Shown here in pieces: positions 47,271-56,507 of a stretch of 64,000 nt of DNA. Origin of the DNA: Pseudomonadota bacterium (GTDB lineage: Bacteria > Pseudomonadota > Alphaproteobacteria > Rhizobiales > Xanthobacteraceae); contig JAEWHP010000009.1 of assembly GCA_023387735.1 (NCBI GenBank), forward strand, positions 43,108 to 107,107. The letters are read 5' to 3'. Each line of letters starts with the position of its first letter. Position 1 is the stretch's first letter. The position numbers and the translations under genes are program-made. The notes under the pieces are model-generated. The model ran no database searches, had not been told where the DNA came from, and saw only the letters and a program-made list of their open reading frames with translations.

Positions 47271-48263
47271 TTAGTCCAGCTTGACGTTGGCCTCGGTCAC
47301 GACCTTGCGCCAGCGCTCGACTTCCGCCGAGACCATCTTCGCGAACGCATCGCCCGTGACGTCGGGGACGTCGGAGCCGTTGCGCTCCCAGGCTTCCTTG
47401 ATGGCGGGAGTTTGCATCGCCTTCTGCAATTCCTTGGTCATCTGCTGGATGACCGCCGGCGGCGTATTCTTGGGAGCGAACACGCCGTACCAGGTCGAGA
47501 CCTCGTAACCGGGCAGGCCTGCCTCGGCGGCGGTCGGAAGGTCGGGGAACGCCGGCACGCGTTTTGGCGCGGCGACGGCGAGGGCGCGCAGTTGCCCGGC
47601 CCTGATCGGTGCGGCCGACGAACCGAGCCCGTCGAACACGACCGGCACGTGGCCCGCGATGAGGTCCTGCATCGCGGGGCCGGCGCCGCGGTAGGGCACG
47701 TGCTGGATGTTGGTCTTGGTCAGGATCTTGAACAATTCGCCGGCGAGATGATGGGTGGTGCCGGCGCCGGCCGAGCCATAGTTCATCTTGCCCGGGTTGG
47801 CCTTGGCGTAGGCGATGAACTCGGCCAGCGTCTTGGCGGCGACCTTGTCGGGGTTGACGACGACCACCTGCGGCGGCCGCGCGATCAGGGCGACCGCAAT
47901 GAAGTCCTTCTCGATGTTGTAATCGAGGTTGGGATAGAGCGACGGTGCGATGGCATGATGCGCCGCGCCCATGAAGAAGGTGTAGCCGTCAGGCGCGGCC
48001 TTGGCCGCAGCCGATGCGCCGACGGTGCCGCCTGCACCGGCGCGGTTTTCGATCAGCACGCGCTTGCCCAACTGTGCATCGAGCTGGGCTGCGAGCGGTC
48101 GCGCGAAGGCATCGGTGCCGCCGCCGGCCGCGAACGGCACGATGAAGGTGATGGGCTTGTCGGGCCAGGCCGGGGCCTGAGTCTGGGCCTCGGCCGGGCC
48201 GGTCAGGACGGAAATGCCCGCCACGAGTGCAAACAGGGCATACCTAACAACGCTTGGCTTCAC
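47271..48263 (-). CDS. Tripartite tricarboxylate transporter substrate-binding protein (Bug/TctC), second copy
   Basis: A 330-residue periplasmic binding protein. The GTG at 48263 has GGGAGGAAAA upstream; the signal peptide is RYALFALVAGISVLTGPAEA. PDKPITFIVPFAAGGGTDAF and HVPYRGAGPAMQDLIAGHV are the Bug hallmarks. Sequence identity with the protein at 38536 is only at motif level, so it is not a recent duplicate. The ligand is unknown; no transporter membrane genes are nearby. It ends the region before the heme genes and is divergent from them. Confidence 0.88.
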   Translation of the reverse strand: MKPSVVRYALFALVAGISVLTGPAEAQTQAPAWPDKPITFIVPFAAGGGTDAFARPLAAQLDAQLGKRVLIENRAGAGGTVGASAAAKAAPDGYTFFMGAAHHAIAPSLYPNLDYNIEKDFIAVALIARPPQVVVVNPDKVAAKTLAEFIAYAKANPGKMNYGSAGAGTTHHLAGELFKILTKTNIQHVPYRGAGPAMQDLIAGHVPVVFDGLGSSAAPIRAGQLRALAVAAPKRVPAFPDLPTAAEAGLPGYEVSTWYGVFAPKNTPPAVIQQMTKELQKAMQTPAIKEAWERNGSDVPDVTGDAFAKMVSAEVERWRKVVTEANVKLD

Positions 48264-48784
48264 GGCATTTTCCTCCCGATATTGCAAGCTTGCACGGCAA
48301 GGCTTGCGTCCGCGCATTGGCGGACCTTCATCTTTGTTGCCGTCTGATCCGAGGCGATGGCCCGGAACGGGCAGGCGGTTGTCATCCAGTGTATGCAGGA
48401 TGCCACGCCCGATCCACCAGAAATCGCTTCGCACAAAGTCTAGGTGACCGGACCTGTGGTCGCGCGAACCGGCCTCCGCGGCGTCATCGAAACGCCTTAG
48501 ATTGTTGGGGTGGACGCAGGCGTCATTGGGCTCTTTGTGCATCCGGGGACACCGTATTCTCTCCGGACGCCTGCCTCGGTGTCCTGAAACATGCGCGCAC
48601 GGCGAACCGGAGGCGCATGCGGCAGTCTGCTCACGCGTATCCTGAAGTTATTCTAAGTCTAAGCACAAAGGAGATCTTGAAGGCCTCTATTGTTCCTATT
48701 CCAGCGCGCTTGATCTGTGGACGTTGCGTTGGAGTTCCTCCAGACAATGTTTTGAACTGGAAAAGCGAGGGACAAGGAACACAA

Positions 48785-49498
48785 ATGTCGGGTGACGATT
48801 TGCGGCAACGGCTTTCCGACCCGCCGCTTCGAATATTGAACAAGCTTCCTTTCGCCGGAAAGCTGATGATCGTGGCGCAGAACGACGGCGTAACCCATGA
48901 GCGCATCGGCCTTATCGAAAGGCTGGAGAAACAGGCCGATCGGGTCTTCTGCATCGGTCAGGCCCATAACTGCAGCATCGATCTGGCGTCTTTATCGTCG
49001 GTCGTGATCGATCGCACGGCGCGAATGAAGGACAGGGTCCTCCCCAAGCTCGAATTTCAGAACGCCGCTGATGAAACGCTGTTTACGGTGGTAAGCCTGG
49101 ACAACGGCGACAAGTTCGACGCCGGCTTTGCTTCATTCGCCGGCGTTCCGGTCGCCGTGCGGGACAAACAATCCACGGAGGCGTCGCAGCTCTCCAGCGA
49201 TGATCCTGCGTTCCAGCCCTTGCGTGCCGCGATCGAAGCGGGGATTGAAATCGAAATACAGATGCGGCGGCCGGGGCTGGATCAGCGCTGGCGCGGCATG
49301 GTTCCCGCGATCAATCCCGCGATGGGGTTCATCAATCTGATCGCGGCCGATTTCCATCTGCATTTGCGCGCCGGGACTGTTGCGCACTGGCGCAGAGCCG
49401 AAATGGATGACGATGTCGAATTGGCCGCTATCGGTAAAGGCGGCGAACCGCTGGGCCTCGTTCTGGTCGGACCAGCGCAGGCCTTCGGGATGACCTGA
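48785..49498 (+). CDS. HemS/ChuX-like heme utilisation protein
   Basis: A 237-residue protein. The segment CSIDLASLSSVVIDRTARM, followed by LEFQNAADETLFTVVSLDN, matches the beta-sheet core of ChuX/HemS heme-binding proteins. The C-terminal GFINLIAADFHLHLRAGTV resembles the second HemS half (FNLHLR...). It may bind or degrade heme taken up by the TonB receptor downstream. Similarity is remote, so it is a family-level call. The stop overlaps the next start (TGATG), so it is coupled to the ChaN-like gene. The frame upstream of MSGDD is not coding. Confidence 0.6.
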   Translation: MSGDDLRQRLSDPPLRILNKLPFAGKLMIVAQNDGVTHERIGLIERLEKQADRVFCIGQAHNCSIDLASLSSVVIDRTARMKDRVLPKLEFQNAADETLFTVVSLDNGDKFDAGFASFAGVPVAVRDKQSTEASQLSSDDPAFQPLRAAIEAGIEIEIQMRRPGLDQRWRGMVPAINPAMGFINLIAADFHLHLRAGTVAHWRRAEMDDDVELAAIGKGGEPLGLVLVGPAQAFGMT

Positions 49499-50331
49499 TG
49501 TCTGCCGAGCATCCACTGGGAGTCTGGATCGATCCATCGAGCGGACGTCGGATCGACGAGGTCAAGCTGATGCATGACATGGCCGAGCGCCAGGTCGTGC
49601 TGCTGGGCGAAACCCATACGGTCGCCGAGATCCATCGCTGGCAGCTCCACGTTGCGACCATCATCAGGTTCATCAGGAGGAATGTTGCGGTCGGCTTCGA
49701 GATGTTCCCGCGGCGCGTCCAGCCCGTTCTCGACGAATGGGTTGAAGGCGAACTCGGCAGCCAGGAGTTTCTCGACAAGGTCGACTGGAAGACTGTCTGG
49801 GGTTACGACCCGCAGCTCTATTTGCCGCTCTTCCATTTTTGCCGGCAGCAGCGGGTGCCGATGCTGGCGCTCAATTGCAATCGGCCGCTGGTGACGCGCG
49901 TCGGCAAGGAAGGGTGGGATGCCATCCCCGAGGAAGAGCGCGATGGATTGAGCCCCGCCGCCGAGGCGACCGTTGCCTATCGCGAATATCTGTTCGGCCT
50001 CGGACTCAATCGGTCGCCGACCGCGCCGGAATCGGCGATGGATCCAAAATTCGATCGGTTCATCCGCGCCCAGCAGACCTGGGACCGCGCCTTTGCCTGC
50101 AACATCGCGCGGGCGCTGGAACGGCCCGACCCGCCGCTGGTCATCGGCATCATCGGCAGAGGGCATCTCGAGTATGGGCACGGGACGCCGTTTCAACTTC
50201 GCGATCTGGGCGTCGCGTCTGTGGCTGTGTTGCTTCCCGCGAGAGACGCGCTGAACGGCGCCATCCCTATCAACGGAATTGCGGACGCCATCTTCACGCT
50301 CACAGAACCGGATCCTGCCGCCATACCTTGA
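49498..50331 (+). CDS. ChaN-family heme-regulated protein
   Basis: A 277-residue protein with the ChaN fold: ERQVVLLGETHTVAEIHRWQ carries the conserved GE(x)H block, GFEMFPRRVQPVLDEW the second, and IIGRGHLEYGHGTPFQL the C-terminal His block. ChaN of Campylobacter is a heme-binding lipoprotein; this copy has no lipobox or signal peptide, so it is cytoplasmic. It overlaps the HemS-like gene by one base and precedes the TonB receptor, which supports a role in heme or iron handling. Confidence 0.78.
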   Translation: MSAEHPLGVWIDPSSGRRIDEVKLMHDMAERQVVLLGETHTVAEIHRWQLHVATIIRFIRRNVAVGFEMFPRRVQPVLDEWVEGELGSQEFLDKVDWKTVWGYDPQLYLPLFHFCRQQRVPMLALNCNRPLVTRVGKEGWDAIPEEERDGLSPAAEATVAYREYLFGLGLNRSPTAPESAMDPKFDRFIRAQQTWDRAFACNIARALERPDPPLVIGIIGRGHLEYGHGTPFQLRDLGVASVAVLLPARDALNGAIPINGIADAIFTLTEPDPAAIP

Positions 50332-50354
50332 ATACTGAGGGCGAAGCGAACGGA

Positions 50355-50370
50355 TTAGAAGAAGACTAAG
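50355..50370. promoter_or_regulatory. Candidate iron control element (Irr box-like)
   Basis: TTAGAA-GAA-GACTAAG differs from the rhizobial ICE core (TTAGAA-N3-TTCTAA) mainly by GA for TT. It lies 137 bases before the TonB receptor gene. A weaker sequence with TTCTAAGTCTAAG is at 48651-48663 upstream of the HemS-like gene. Regulation by Irr is a prediction. Confidence 0.35.
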
Positions 50371-50382
50371 TATAAAATCTCT

Positions 50383-50397
50383 CTACAAGTAATGTAG
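50383..50397. promoter_or_regulatory. Small palindrome upstream of the receptor gene
   Basis: CTACAAGTAATGTAG has symmetric CTACA / TGTAG ends. It lies in the AT-rich stretch between the ChaN-like and receptor genes and could be an operator. No known consensus is matched. Confidence 0.3.
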
Positions 50398-50506
50398 TTC
50401 CAAGCAGACCCAAATGAACTCGGAATTGACGTGTTATAATTGACTCGAATGCTTCGTAATACGAGATCGTTCCCCGGAATTATTGTTCAGTTCTCTGGGG
50501 GATGCG

Positions 50507-52831
50507 ATGAAGAAGATGACCTTGGCCAGCGCCGGGGCAGGTTGGCGTACGGCGATCCTCGCGGCTGCATCGACGATAGCGCTGGCGGCGCAGGCGAATG
50601 CGCAATCGGCCGAGGAGCAACGCAAGCGCAATGAAGCGGGGGCCCGGATAGCGGCCAGCTACGGCATCGATCTCGACACCATCACCGCCTATGCCGATCG
50701 CAACGCGCGGCAGGCTCTCGATCTTCCGCAGAACGTTACGGTCATCGGGCGCCAGGAGCTTGACGAGCGGATGGTGCGCGACGTGCAGGACCTCGTTCGT
50801 TACGAGCCGGGCATCTCGGTCGCCAAGACGACATCCGGGACCGATCCTTTCGGCAACCTTGCCGGGTTCACCATTCGTGGCGTTTCCAACAATCGCGTGC
50901 AGATGATCGTTGATGGCACCCGCTTGATCGAAAGCATCGTCGACGGGAACCGCGACTTCGTGAACATGGCGAACCTGAAGGCGGTGGAGATCATCCGCGG
51001 GCCGGCCGGCGTGATGTGGGGCGCCGACGCGCTGGGCGGCGTCGTGGCCTTCGTCACCAAGGATCCGGAGGACTACCTGAAAGGCCGCAAATTCGGAGGC
51101 CAGCTCGATACGGCTTATGACTCCTACGACAACAGCTTCTTCAAGACGGGTACGAGCGCGGTACGCTTCGGCGATTTCTCGGCGATGATCTCGCTATCGC
51201 AGCGATCCTACAACGAGGGAACGCTCGGCAAGGCCCGTGCCGACGGCGGCATCTATGGCTGCCCGCGGAATCCGGAGGCGATCCGCTGCAACCGGCTGAA
51301 CCCGCTCGACGGCAGCGACTACGACATTCTCAGCAAGCTGGTGTGGAGCCCCGACAAGGAGCATGAGGTGAAGCTGACCGGAGAGATGCTGAGAAAAGAC
51401 GTAACGGTTGACCAGCGTTTCGACCTTGGCCTGCAGAGCAACGGCATACGAAACCTCAGCTACACCCGCGATCAGGTTCAGACCCGCGAGCGCCTGACGC
51501 TTTCGCATCGCTACACGCCCAATCTCGGATGGCTTGACCAGGTCAAGTGGCAGGTCTCGCACTCGCCGCAGGAGCGGGATTTCACCGGCGTGAGGCACCG
51601 CCGCCTTGCCAATGGTCAGAACGACCGGCTCGACTTTCTCTTGAACTACAAGGAAAAGTTCACGGAAGCCGATCTGCAGATGAATTCGTCCTTCAAGACC
51701 TTCGCTGCCACACACAAGCTCACCTACGGAGCATATGTGAGCGTCGCGGACACGGACTACCAGCGCCGCGACATCACGACCAACCTGACGACCGGAGCCG
51801 TCACGGTAGCCAACGCCGGGGGATTCAATTTTGCCGACGCCACGACCCAGCGCATCGATGGCTTCATTCAGGATGAGATTACGCTCTTCGACGACAAGCT
51901 GACCCTGTCGCCGGGCATTCGGTATGCGACCTACGATCTCGATCCACGGCCAAATCCATTTTATGTCGTCAAGCCGGGTAATGAACCAAAGCAGGTTCAG
52001 AGCGAAAAGCTCGTCAAGCAGTTCGGCGTTGTCTACAAAACGACGGAGAACATTTCGCTGGTCGGCCGCTATGCGGAAGGCTTCAAGATGCCGACCTCTC
52101 AGCAGCTCTATACGTCGCTGCCGAATGGCGCGGGCGTCAATCAGGACCTCGTCCCGAACGCACGGCTCCGCCCCGAGCAGGTCAAGAGCTATGAGGCCGG
52201 CTTGCGCGGCCAGTTCAGCCGCGGCTACTTCACCGCGACCGTGTTCAAGGCCGACTACACCGATTTCATTCAGAACTTCGTGCCCATCCCCAGCGTCAAC
52301 TTTCCGGGCCTGGACGACCTGACCTACCAGAACCTCTCCAGCGTGAAGCTCTGGGGCATCGAAATGGCGGGGGAGTTTCGCTTCCACGAAAACTGGACCG
52401 CGAGCGCGTCGCTTGCCTATATCGAAGGAAAGCAGCGGTTTGACGCCGCAAGTCCCGTCGTCGCGTTCGACGGCACCACGCCATTTTCGGGCGTGTTTGG
52501 ACTCCGCTACAGCGATCGGCCCAACGGCTTCGATGCGCAGCTGATATCGACCTGGGCCGGCGATGTGCTGTCGCGCAGCTCGCCGCTGCTCTATCGACCG
52601 GACGGATATATCGTGTTCGACGCCATTGTCGGCTGGTCGCCGCAGGCCGTGCCGGGACTGACATTGCGCGGTTCGATCCTCAACCTGGCCGACACGCGGT
52701 ACTTCGCGTCGCTCAACGGCACGACGACCTACAACATCGTTCCGACTACTGCGGTCGCCATATTGAACCCGCTCGAACTGAGAACGGCGCCGGGCCGGAC
52801 CTTCAAGGTCGGCGCCAATTACGCATTCTGA
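50507..52831 (+). CDS. TonB-dependent heme/hemoglobin-type receptor
   Basis: A 774-residue outer-membrane receptor. The signal peptide ends near ANAQS. The plug domain includes LPQNVTVIGRQELDERMVRD (TonB-box-adjacent region), RGVSNNRVQMIVDGTR and EIIRGPAGVMWGADALGG. The beta-barrel ends in the Phe-terminal strand FKVGANYAF. The FRAP-NPNL region of heme receptors appears as FKMPTSQQLY ... NARLRPEQ, a degenerate form, so ligand could be heme or another iron chelate. ATG at 50507 follows GGGGGATGCG. It precedes the ABC transporter gene. Confidence 0.9.
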   Translation: MKKMTLASAGAGWRTAILAAASTIALAAQANAQSAEEQRKRNEAGARIAASYGIDLDTITAYADRNARQALDLPQNVTVIGRQELDERMVRDVQDLVRYEPGISVAKTTSGTDPFGNLAGFTIRGVSNNRVQMIVDGTRLIESIVDGNRDFVNMANLKAVEIIRGPAGVMWGADALGGVVAFVTKDPEDYLKGRKFGGQLDTAYDSYDNSFFKTGTSAVRFGDFSAMISLSQRSYNEGTLGKARADGGIYGCPRNPEAIRCNRLNPLDGSDYDILSKLVWSPDKEHEVKLTGEMLRKDVTVDQRFDLGLQSNGIRNLSYTRDQVQTRERLTLSHRYTPNLGWLDQVKWQVSHSPQERDFTGVRHRRLANGQNDRLDFLLNYKEKFTEADLQMNSSFKTFAATHKLTYGAYVSVADTDYQRRDITTNLTTGAVTVANAGGFNFADATTQRIDGFIQDEITLFDDKLTLSPGIRYATYDLDPRPNPFYVVKPGNEPKQVQSEKLVKQFGVVYKTTENISLVGRYAEGFKMPTSQQLYTSLPNGAGVNQDLVPNARLRPEQVKSYEAGLRGQFSRGYFTATVFKADYTDFIQNFVPIPSVNFPGLDDLTYQNLSSVKLWGIEMAGEFRFHENWTASASLAYIEGKQRFDAASPVVAFDGTTPFSGVFGLRYSDRPNGFDAQLISTWAGDVLSRSSPLLYRPDGYIVFDAIVGWSPQAVPGLTLRGSILNLADTRYFASLNGTTTYNIVPTTAVAILNPLELRTAPGRTFKVGANYAF

Positions 52832-52905
52832 AGCGCAGCATCGGGTGATGGGCGGAGCAGGACGATCTCCCGTCCTGTCCGCGGTTGAGAGGGTCAACTG
52901 ATCGA

Positions 52906-54630
52906 ATGCGCAGGATACTGAACATGATCTGGCGGCTGCTCCGCATGGCCGCCGGCGGACCGTTTCGCTGGGCAGGCTTTGCCCTGCTTGCCGTCATCAT
53001 CGGCTGCCAGCTTGCGAGCATCCAGATCACCCTGCGGCTGACCCAGTGGAGTGCGGATTTTTTCAATGCGTTGCAGCGTCTCGACGCATCCGCGGCCGTG
53101 ACGCAGGTCGGAATCTTTGCCGCCCTGATCGGAGCGTCGGCGGGATTGCATCTGGTCGGATCATTCACCCGGCAGCACCTTCAGATCCGTTGGCGGCGAA
53201 GGTTGACGGATGCGGTGCTGGACAAATGGCTGCCGGCCAGGGCGTACTGGTTTCTGCAGCCGTCGCTCGGCGGCGCCAGCATCGACAATCCGGACCAGCG
53301 CATCGCGGAGGACTGTCGCGAATTCGTGGAATCGATCCTGACGAAGGTGCTGGATTTTCTGATGAGCCTGATCGGGCTCGTTTCCTTTGTCACGCTGCTC
53401 TGGCAACTCTCCACGTTCCCGCTTTCGTTCGAACTGTTCGGGATCGCGGTCGAGATTCCCCGCTACATGGTCTGGGCGGCTCCGATCTACGTGGCGATCG
53501 CGACCGGACTGACGCATGCGCTCGGCCGCCAGATGCCGGGCCTGTTGGCGGAGCAGCAAAAACGCGAGGCGGATTTCCGGTTCGCCTTGATGCGCCTGCG
53601 CGAGAACGCAGCTGCCGTCGCATTGTCGGGTGGCGAGCAGAGCGAAAGGCGCGTACTCGACCATCGCTTTCAGGCGCTCGTCGGCAACTGGCGCAGGGTG
53701 ATCGCGCGCGAATTCATCTACGGCTTGTTCCAGCGACCCTATTTCCAGACCGTCCTGAGAATCCCGATGTTCATTGCGCTACCCGCCTTTCTCGCCGGCA
53801 AGGTAACGCTCGGCGGCCTGATGCAGGTCGCGTCGGCTTTCCAGAACGTGGTGACGACGCTTTCGTGGTTCGTCTTCAACTACAAATTCGTCTCCGACCT
53901 CGTCGCGACGACAAAACGGATTCAGCGTTTTCTCGACGAGATCGATGGCGTCGGGGCGCTCGAACGTCCGCTCGACATCACGCGGTCATCGGACGGCGTC
54001 TTGCGGATGCATGGCGTGTCGATCTTCACGCCGGACAAGCGGCCGTTGCTGCGGATCGGCGATATTGCGATCAACAAGGGCGATATTGTCTGGCTCAGCG
54101 GGGCGTCAGGACTGGGCAAGAGCACGCTGCTGAAGGCGCTCGCCGGCCTGTGGACCTTCAGCGAAGGCCGCATTGAGCTTCCCGAGGGACGTCTGTGCTT
54201 CATGCCCCAGCAGGTATACATGCCGCTGGCGCCGCTCGTTGCCGCTGCCGCCTATCCTTCCGAACCGGACAGCGTGGCGCCCGGCACCATCGAAAGCCTG
54301 CTCCGAAGCACAGGGCTTGGGCACAGGCTCGACGCCGGGAATGAAAACGCCACCGATCTCTCCGTCGGCGAACAGCAGCGCCTCGCGCTGGTGCGGCTGA
54401 TCCTGGCGAGGCCGGATTGGGCATTTCTCGACGAAGCCACCAGCGCGCTCGATCTCGAAACCGAAAAGCAGGTGATGTCGCTGCTGCGGGCCGAATTGCC
54501 GGATACGACATTCGTTATCGTGGCGCACCGGGAGCCGCAGGGGCTTGGCTCGGTACGTAACATTCCACTTGGCGCCGGCGAGTGCCCGCCGGCCGACACC
54601 GCGGCTTCGGGCTACCTCGTGCGGGCGTGA
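52906..54630 (+). CDS. ABC transporter permease-ATPase of the SbmA/YddA type
   Basis: A 574-residue half-transporter fused permease then ATPase. The N-terminal 350 residues have six membrane segments and the ABC_membrane_2 pattern (RWRRRLTDAVLDKWLPARAYW, DNPDQRIAEDCREF). The ATPase has Walker A SGASGLGKST, signature LSVGEQQR and Walker B WAFLDEATSALD. Relatives move vitamin B12, bleomycin or peptides, either import or export. It follows the receptor by 74 bases, so it may handle the ligand after outer-membrane passage, but this is inferred only from place. An upstream TTG start is less likely. Confidence 0.85.
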   Translation: MRRILNMIWRLLRMAAGGPFRWAGFALLAVIIGCQLASIQITLRLTQWSADFFNALQRLDASAAVTQVGIFAALIGASAGLHLVGSFTRQHLQIRWRRRLTDAVLDKWLPARAYWFLQPSLGGASIDNPDQRIAEDCREFVESILTKVLDFLMSLIGLVSFVTLLWQLSTFPLSFELFGIAVEIPRYMVWAAPIYVAIATGLTHALGRQMPGLLAEQQKREADFRFALMRLRENAAAVALSGGEQSERRVLDHRFQALVGNWRRVIAREFIYGLFQRPYFQTVLRIPMFIALPAFLAGKVTLGGLMQVASAFQNVVTTLSWFVFNYKFVSDLVATTKRIQRFLDEIDGVGALERPLDITRSSDGVLRMHGVSIFTPDKRPLLRIGDIAINKGDIVWLSGASGLGKSTLLKALAGLWTFSEGRIELPEGRLCFMPQQVYMPLAPLVAAAAYPSEPDSVAPGTIESLLRSTGLGHRLDAGNENATDLSVGEQQRLALVRLILARPDWAFLDEATSALDLETEKQVMSLLRAELPDTTFVIVAHREPQGLGSVRNIPLGAGECPPADTAASGYLVRA

Positions 54631-54911
54631 GCCGTCTGGGCATTCCAGCTGCTCCAGCTTACGCTGGCGAGGCTTCGCTGGTCGGTGGCAAGCGGCCGCC
54701 GGGTCTGCCGCTCATAGGCAGCGACGATGTGCTGGGACTGCCGGATCTTCTGCTGCAGTTCGGCAATCGCTTTCTGCGTCTTGCCTGTCGTGGGCAATTG
54801 CGCCGGCTGGCCCACCGTGAACCTGTTGGGCTCGAAACTCTTCAAGGTCTCGCGAAGCTTCTTGAGCTGGGCGCGGTGCCACGCAATGGCGCTGTCGCTG
54901 TCTACCGGCAT
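54612..54911 (-). CDS. Small coiled protein of unknown function
   Basis: A 99-residue protein with GGAGGG before its ATG. It is helical and charged (HRAQLKKLRETLKSFEPNRF, then TQKAIAELQQKIRQSQHIV), suggesting a coiled coil. Its 3' end overlaps the 3' end of the ABC transporter gene by 19 bases on the opposite strand. I know no function for it. Confidence 0.6.
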   Translation of the reverse strand: MPVDSDSAIAWHRAQLKKLRETLKSFEPNRFTVGQPAQLPTTGKTQKAIAELQQKIRQSQHIVAAYERQTRRPLATDQRSLASVSWSSWNAQTAHARTR

Positions 54912-55384
54912 GCTAACCCTCCTGATTCGTTGCCGAATCTAGCACGCATGGGGCAGGTTGGGCCAAACCGCGCCGCTTTGGCCTGTTGACCGGAGCCATC
55001 GCAAGGTGCTTTCGGTTCCACGAACCCGTTCGATCGTCCCCGATTTCGACCCCATTTTGCCACCGAAGCGACGGCGGGCGAGCTTTCAAACAACAAACTT
55101 GCGTGGCGATCTCCAGGAAGCGCGGTCCCTTTTTATCATCCCGGCGGAGCCTGATCTCCCGCCCGGTGAAATGGAGCGTGCGATGAGCGAAGTTGAGTTC
55201 GACCAGATGATCGATGCCGTGCGCAGGGAAATCGCGCTGCCGCCGGTCGTGGGCGCGTTGGCCGCGTTGAGGGTGGTCGATGGGACGAAGGCCGTCGATC
55301 GCGACCGCCCGGCCCGGCGCCGCGTAACTTCCGCGATCCGGATCCGCCGCGTTGGCGAGGGGCAAAAACGCTACAGGTGAGCAG
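54912..55384. other. Gap with no firm gene
   Basis: About 470 bases. A frame from about 55173 to 55380 (MERAMSEVEFDQMIDAVRRE...) could code a small protein, but its C-terminal half looks random, and long frames on the other strand read through the same bases. I cannot support a gene here. Confidence 0.35.
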
Positions 55385-55636
55385 ATGGAGAAGTCGGTCT
55401 TCGAAGTCGTGAAGGCGCCGCTCGGCTGGTCGGTGTTCGCCGATAACGTCAAGATCGGCGGCATCTATGACTCGCGGGGCGCCGCGCTCGAAGCTGCCGC
55501 CCTGGCTGCATCCTACACCGTCAGCGACGGCGGCGCCGTGCAGATCATCGTGCCGGGCGCCGAGCAAGAACGACCGCGATGGGGGATGGCGTTCGATCTG
55601 GCGACGGCCGTCCTGCCGTCGAAGGCCGTACGCTAG
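55385..55636 (+). CDS. Small DUF2188-like protein
   Basis: An 83-residue protein starting at the ATG after CAGGTGAGCAG. The order of segments, APLGWSVFADNVKIGGIYDS, an RGAALEAAALAASY helix and AVQIIVPG strand, resembles DUF2188-type domains (small beta-alpha-beta proteins of unknown function). The C-terminus is variable. It stands alone and is followed by a hairpin terminator. Confidence 0.55.
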   Translation: MEKSVFEVVKAPLGWSVFADNVKIGGIYDSRGAALEAAALAASYTVSDGGAVQIIVPGAEQERPRWGMAFDLATAVLPSKAVR

Positions 55637-55804
55637 TTCAGGACATCGCTGGAAGCGGCATCGGGTCCGCGCGGTCCAGCGCGGTAACGATCGCATGAAG
55701 GCAATTTCTCGATTTTGACCGACTGTCTCCACGCCATCGGAGGAAGTTCAAACTAGCGCGCGCTGTCCGCGCAGACACGAGCCGTGCGCGGATCGACACT
55801 GGCT

Positions 55805-55831
55805 GCCGCCGGTTCTCCGCCGGCGGCCTTT
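55805..55831 (+). terminator. Hairpin between convergent genes
   Basis: GCCGCCGG-TTCTCCG-CCGGCGGC is a perfect 8-base stem followed by CTTT. It could end transcription from the plus-strand gene; the T-run is weak, and it may work for both convergent genes. Confidence 0.5.
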
Positions 55832-55832
55832 A

Positions 55833-56423
55833 TCATTTCACATCGTCGAACGGCGACACCGCGGGACTGCCGACGCGCATCCGCTTGATGCGGCGCACCG
55901 CCATCGGCGTGCCGTCGGACTGATACTGCAACTCGTAACTCTTGCCGTTCCTGTCGACGGCGGTGCAGGAAATGCTGGTAAGCTCCAGCGTCACGAAATT
56001 CCCGACCTGCCTGCAGAGTCCGGTGGCTGGTTCGATCGCCGGCACCGGCAGGCCGTCGGCCTTGGGCCGATCCTTGGATTTCAGCAGCATCCGGTCGATC
56101 GGCAGCTCGTAGACGTTGGCGTCCGGCCTTCGCCCGTTGTCGCCCGAGAAGGTGATGATGTGGCTGTCGTCCTTGGGGTCATTGATCGCGATCGTGAAAT
56201 TTGCCCGGCCTTCCTCGGTCTGGAAGAAAGCCACGGCCCGGCAGGGCAGATCCCGCCCGCCGACCTTGAACGTCCGGCACTTGCCCGACATCATCGCAAA
56301 GATGATGGTATCGGGTTGCTGCCGCTGCAGCTCATCCGAGGCAACCGCCGGCATCGCAACGAGAAGGGTGGCAAGGGCTAGAGCCTGCAGGGCGCGCTTG
56401 GTCATGTTCGGGTGATAGGACAT
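55833..56423 (-). CDS. Exported protein of unknown function
   Basis: A 196-residue protein with a signal peptide (MTKRALQALALATLLVAMPAVAS, which could be the start itself at 56405). The mature part has four Cys, likely disulfides (MSGKCRTFKVGGRDLPC, then GLCRQVGNF, ISCTAVDR), and beta-rich sequence. I do not recognise a family. It is convergent with the DUF2188-like gene and upstream of acdR on the same strand with an 84-base gap. Confidence 0.65.
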   Translation of the reverse strand: MSYHPNMTKRALQALALATLLVAMPAVASDELQRQQPDTIIFAMMSGKCRTFKVGGRDLPCRAVAFFQTEEGRANFTIAINDPKDDSHIITFSGDNGRRPDANVYELPIDRMLLKSKDRPKADGLPVPAIEPATGLCRQVGNFVTLELTSISCTAVDRNGKSYELQYQSDGTPMAVRRIKRMRVGSPAVSPFDDVK

Positions 56424-56507
56424 CGGGCGCTGTGTGACCAGAGTCTCGCAGGGTTCCGGCGCGAGGATCAGGACAAGAGTGCGCCGGTTTTGTGGTGAGG
56501 CGCGCAA

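Noticed and set aside
54913..55464. A 183-codon minus-strand frame
   Set aside because: It has no ribosome site and its sequence is mixed low-complexity; the opposite strand has the more plausible small gene.
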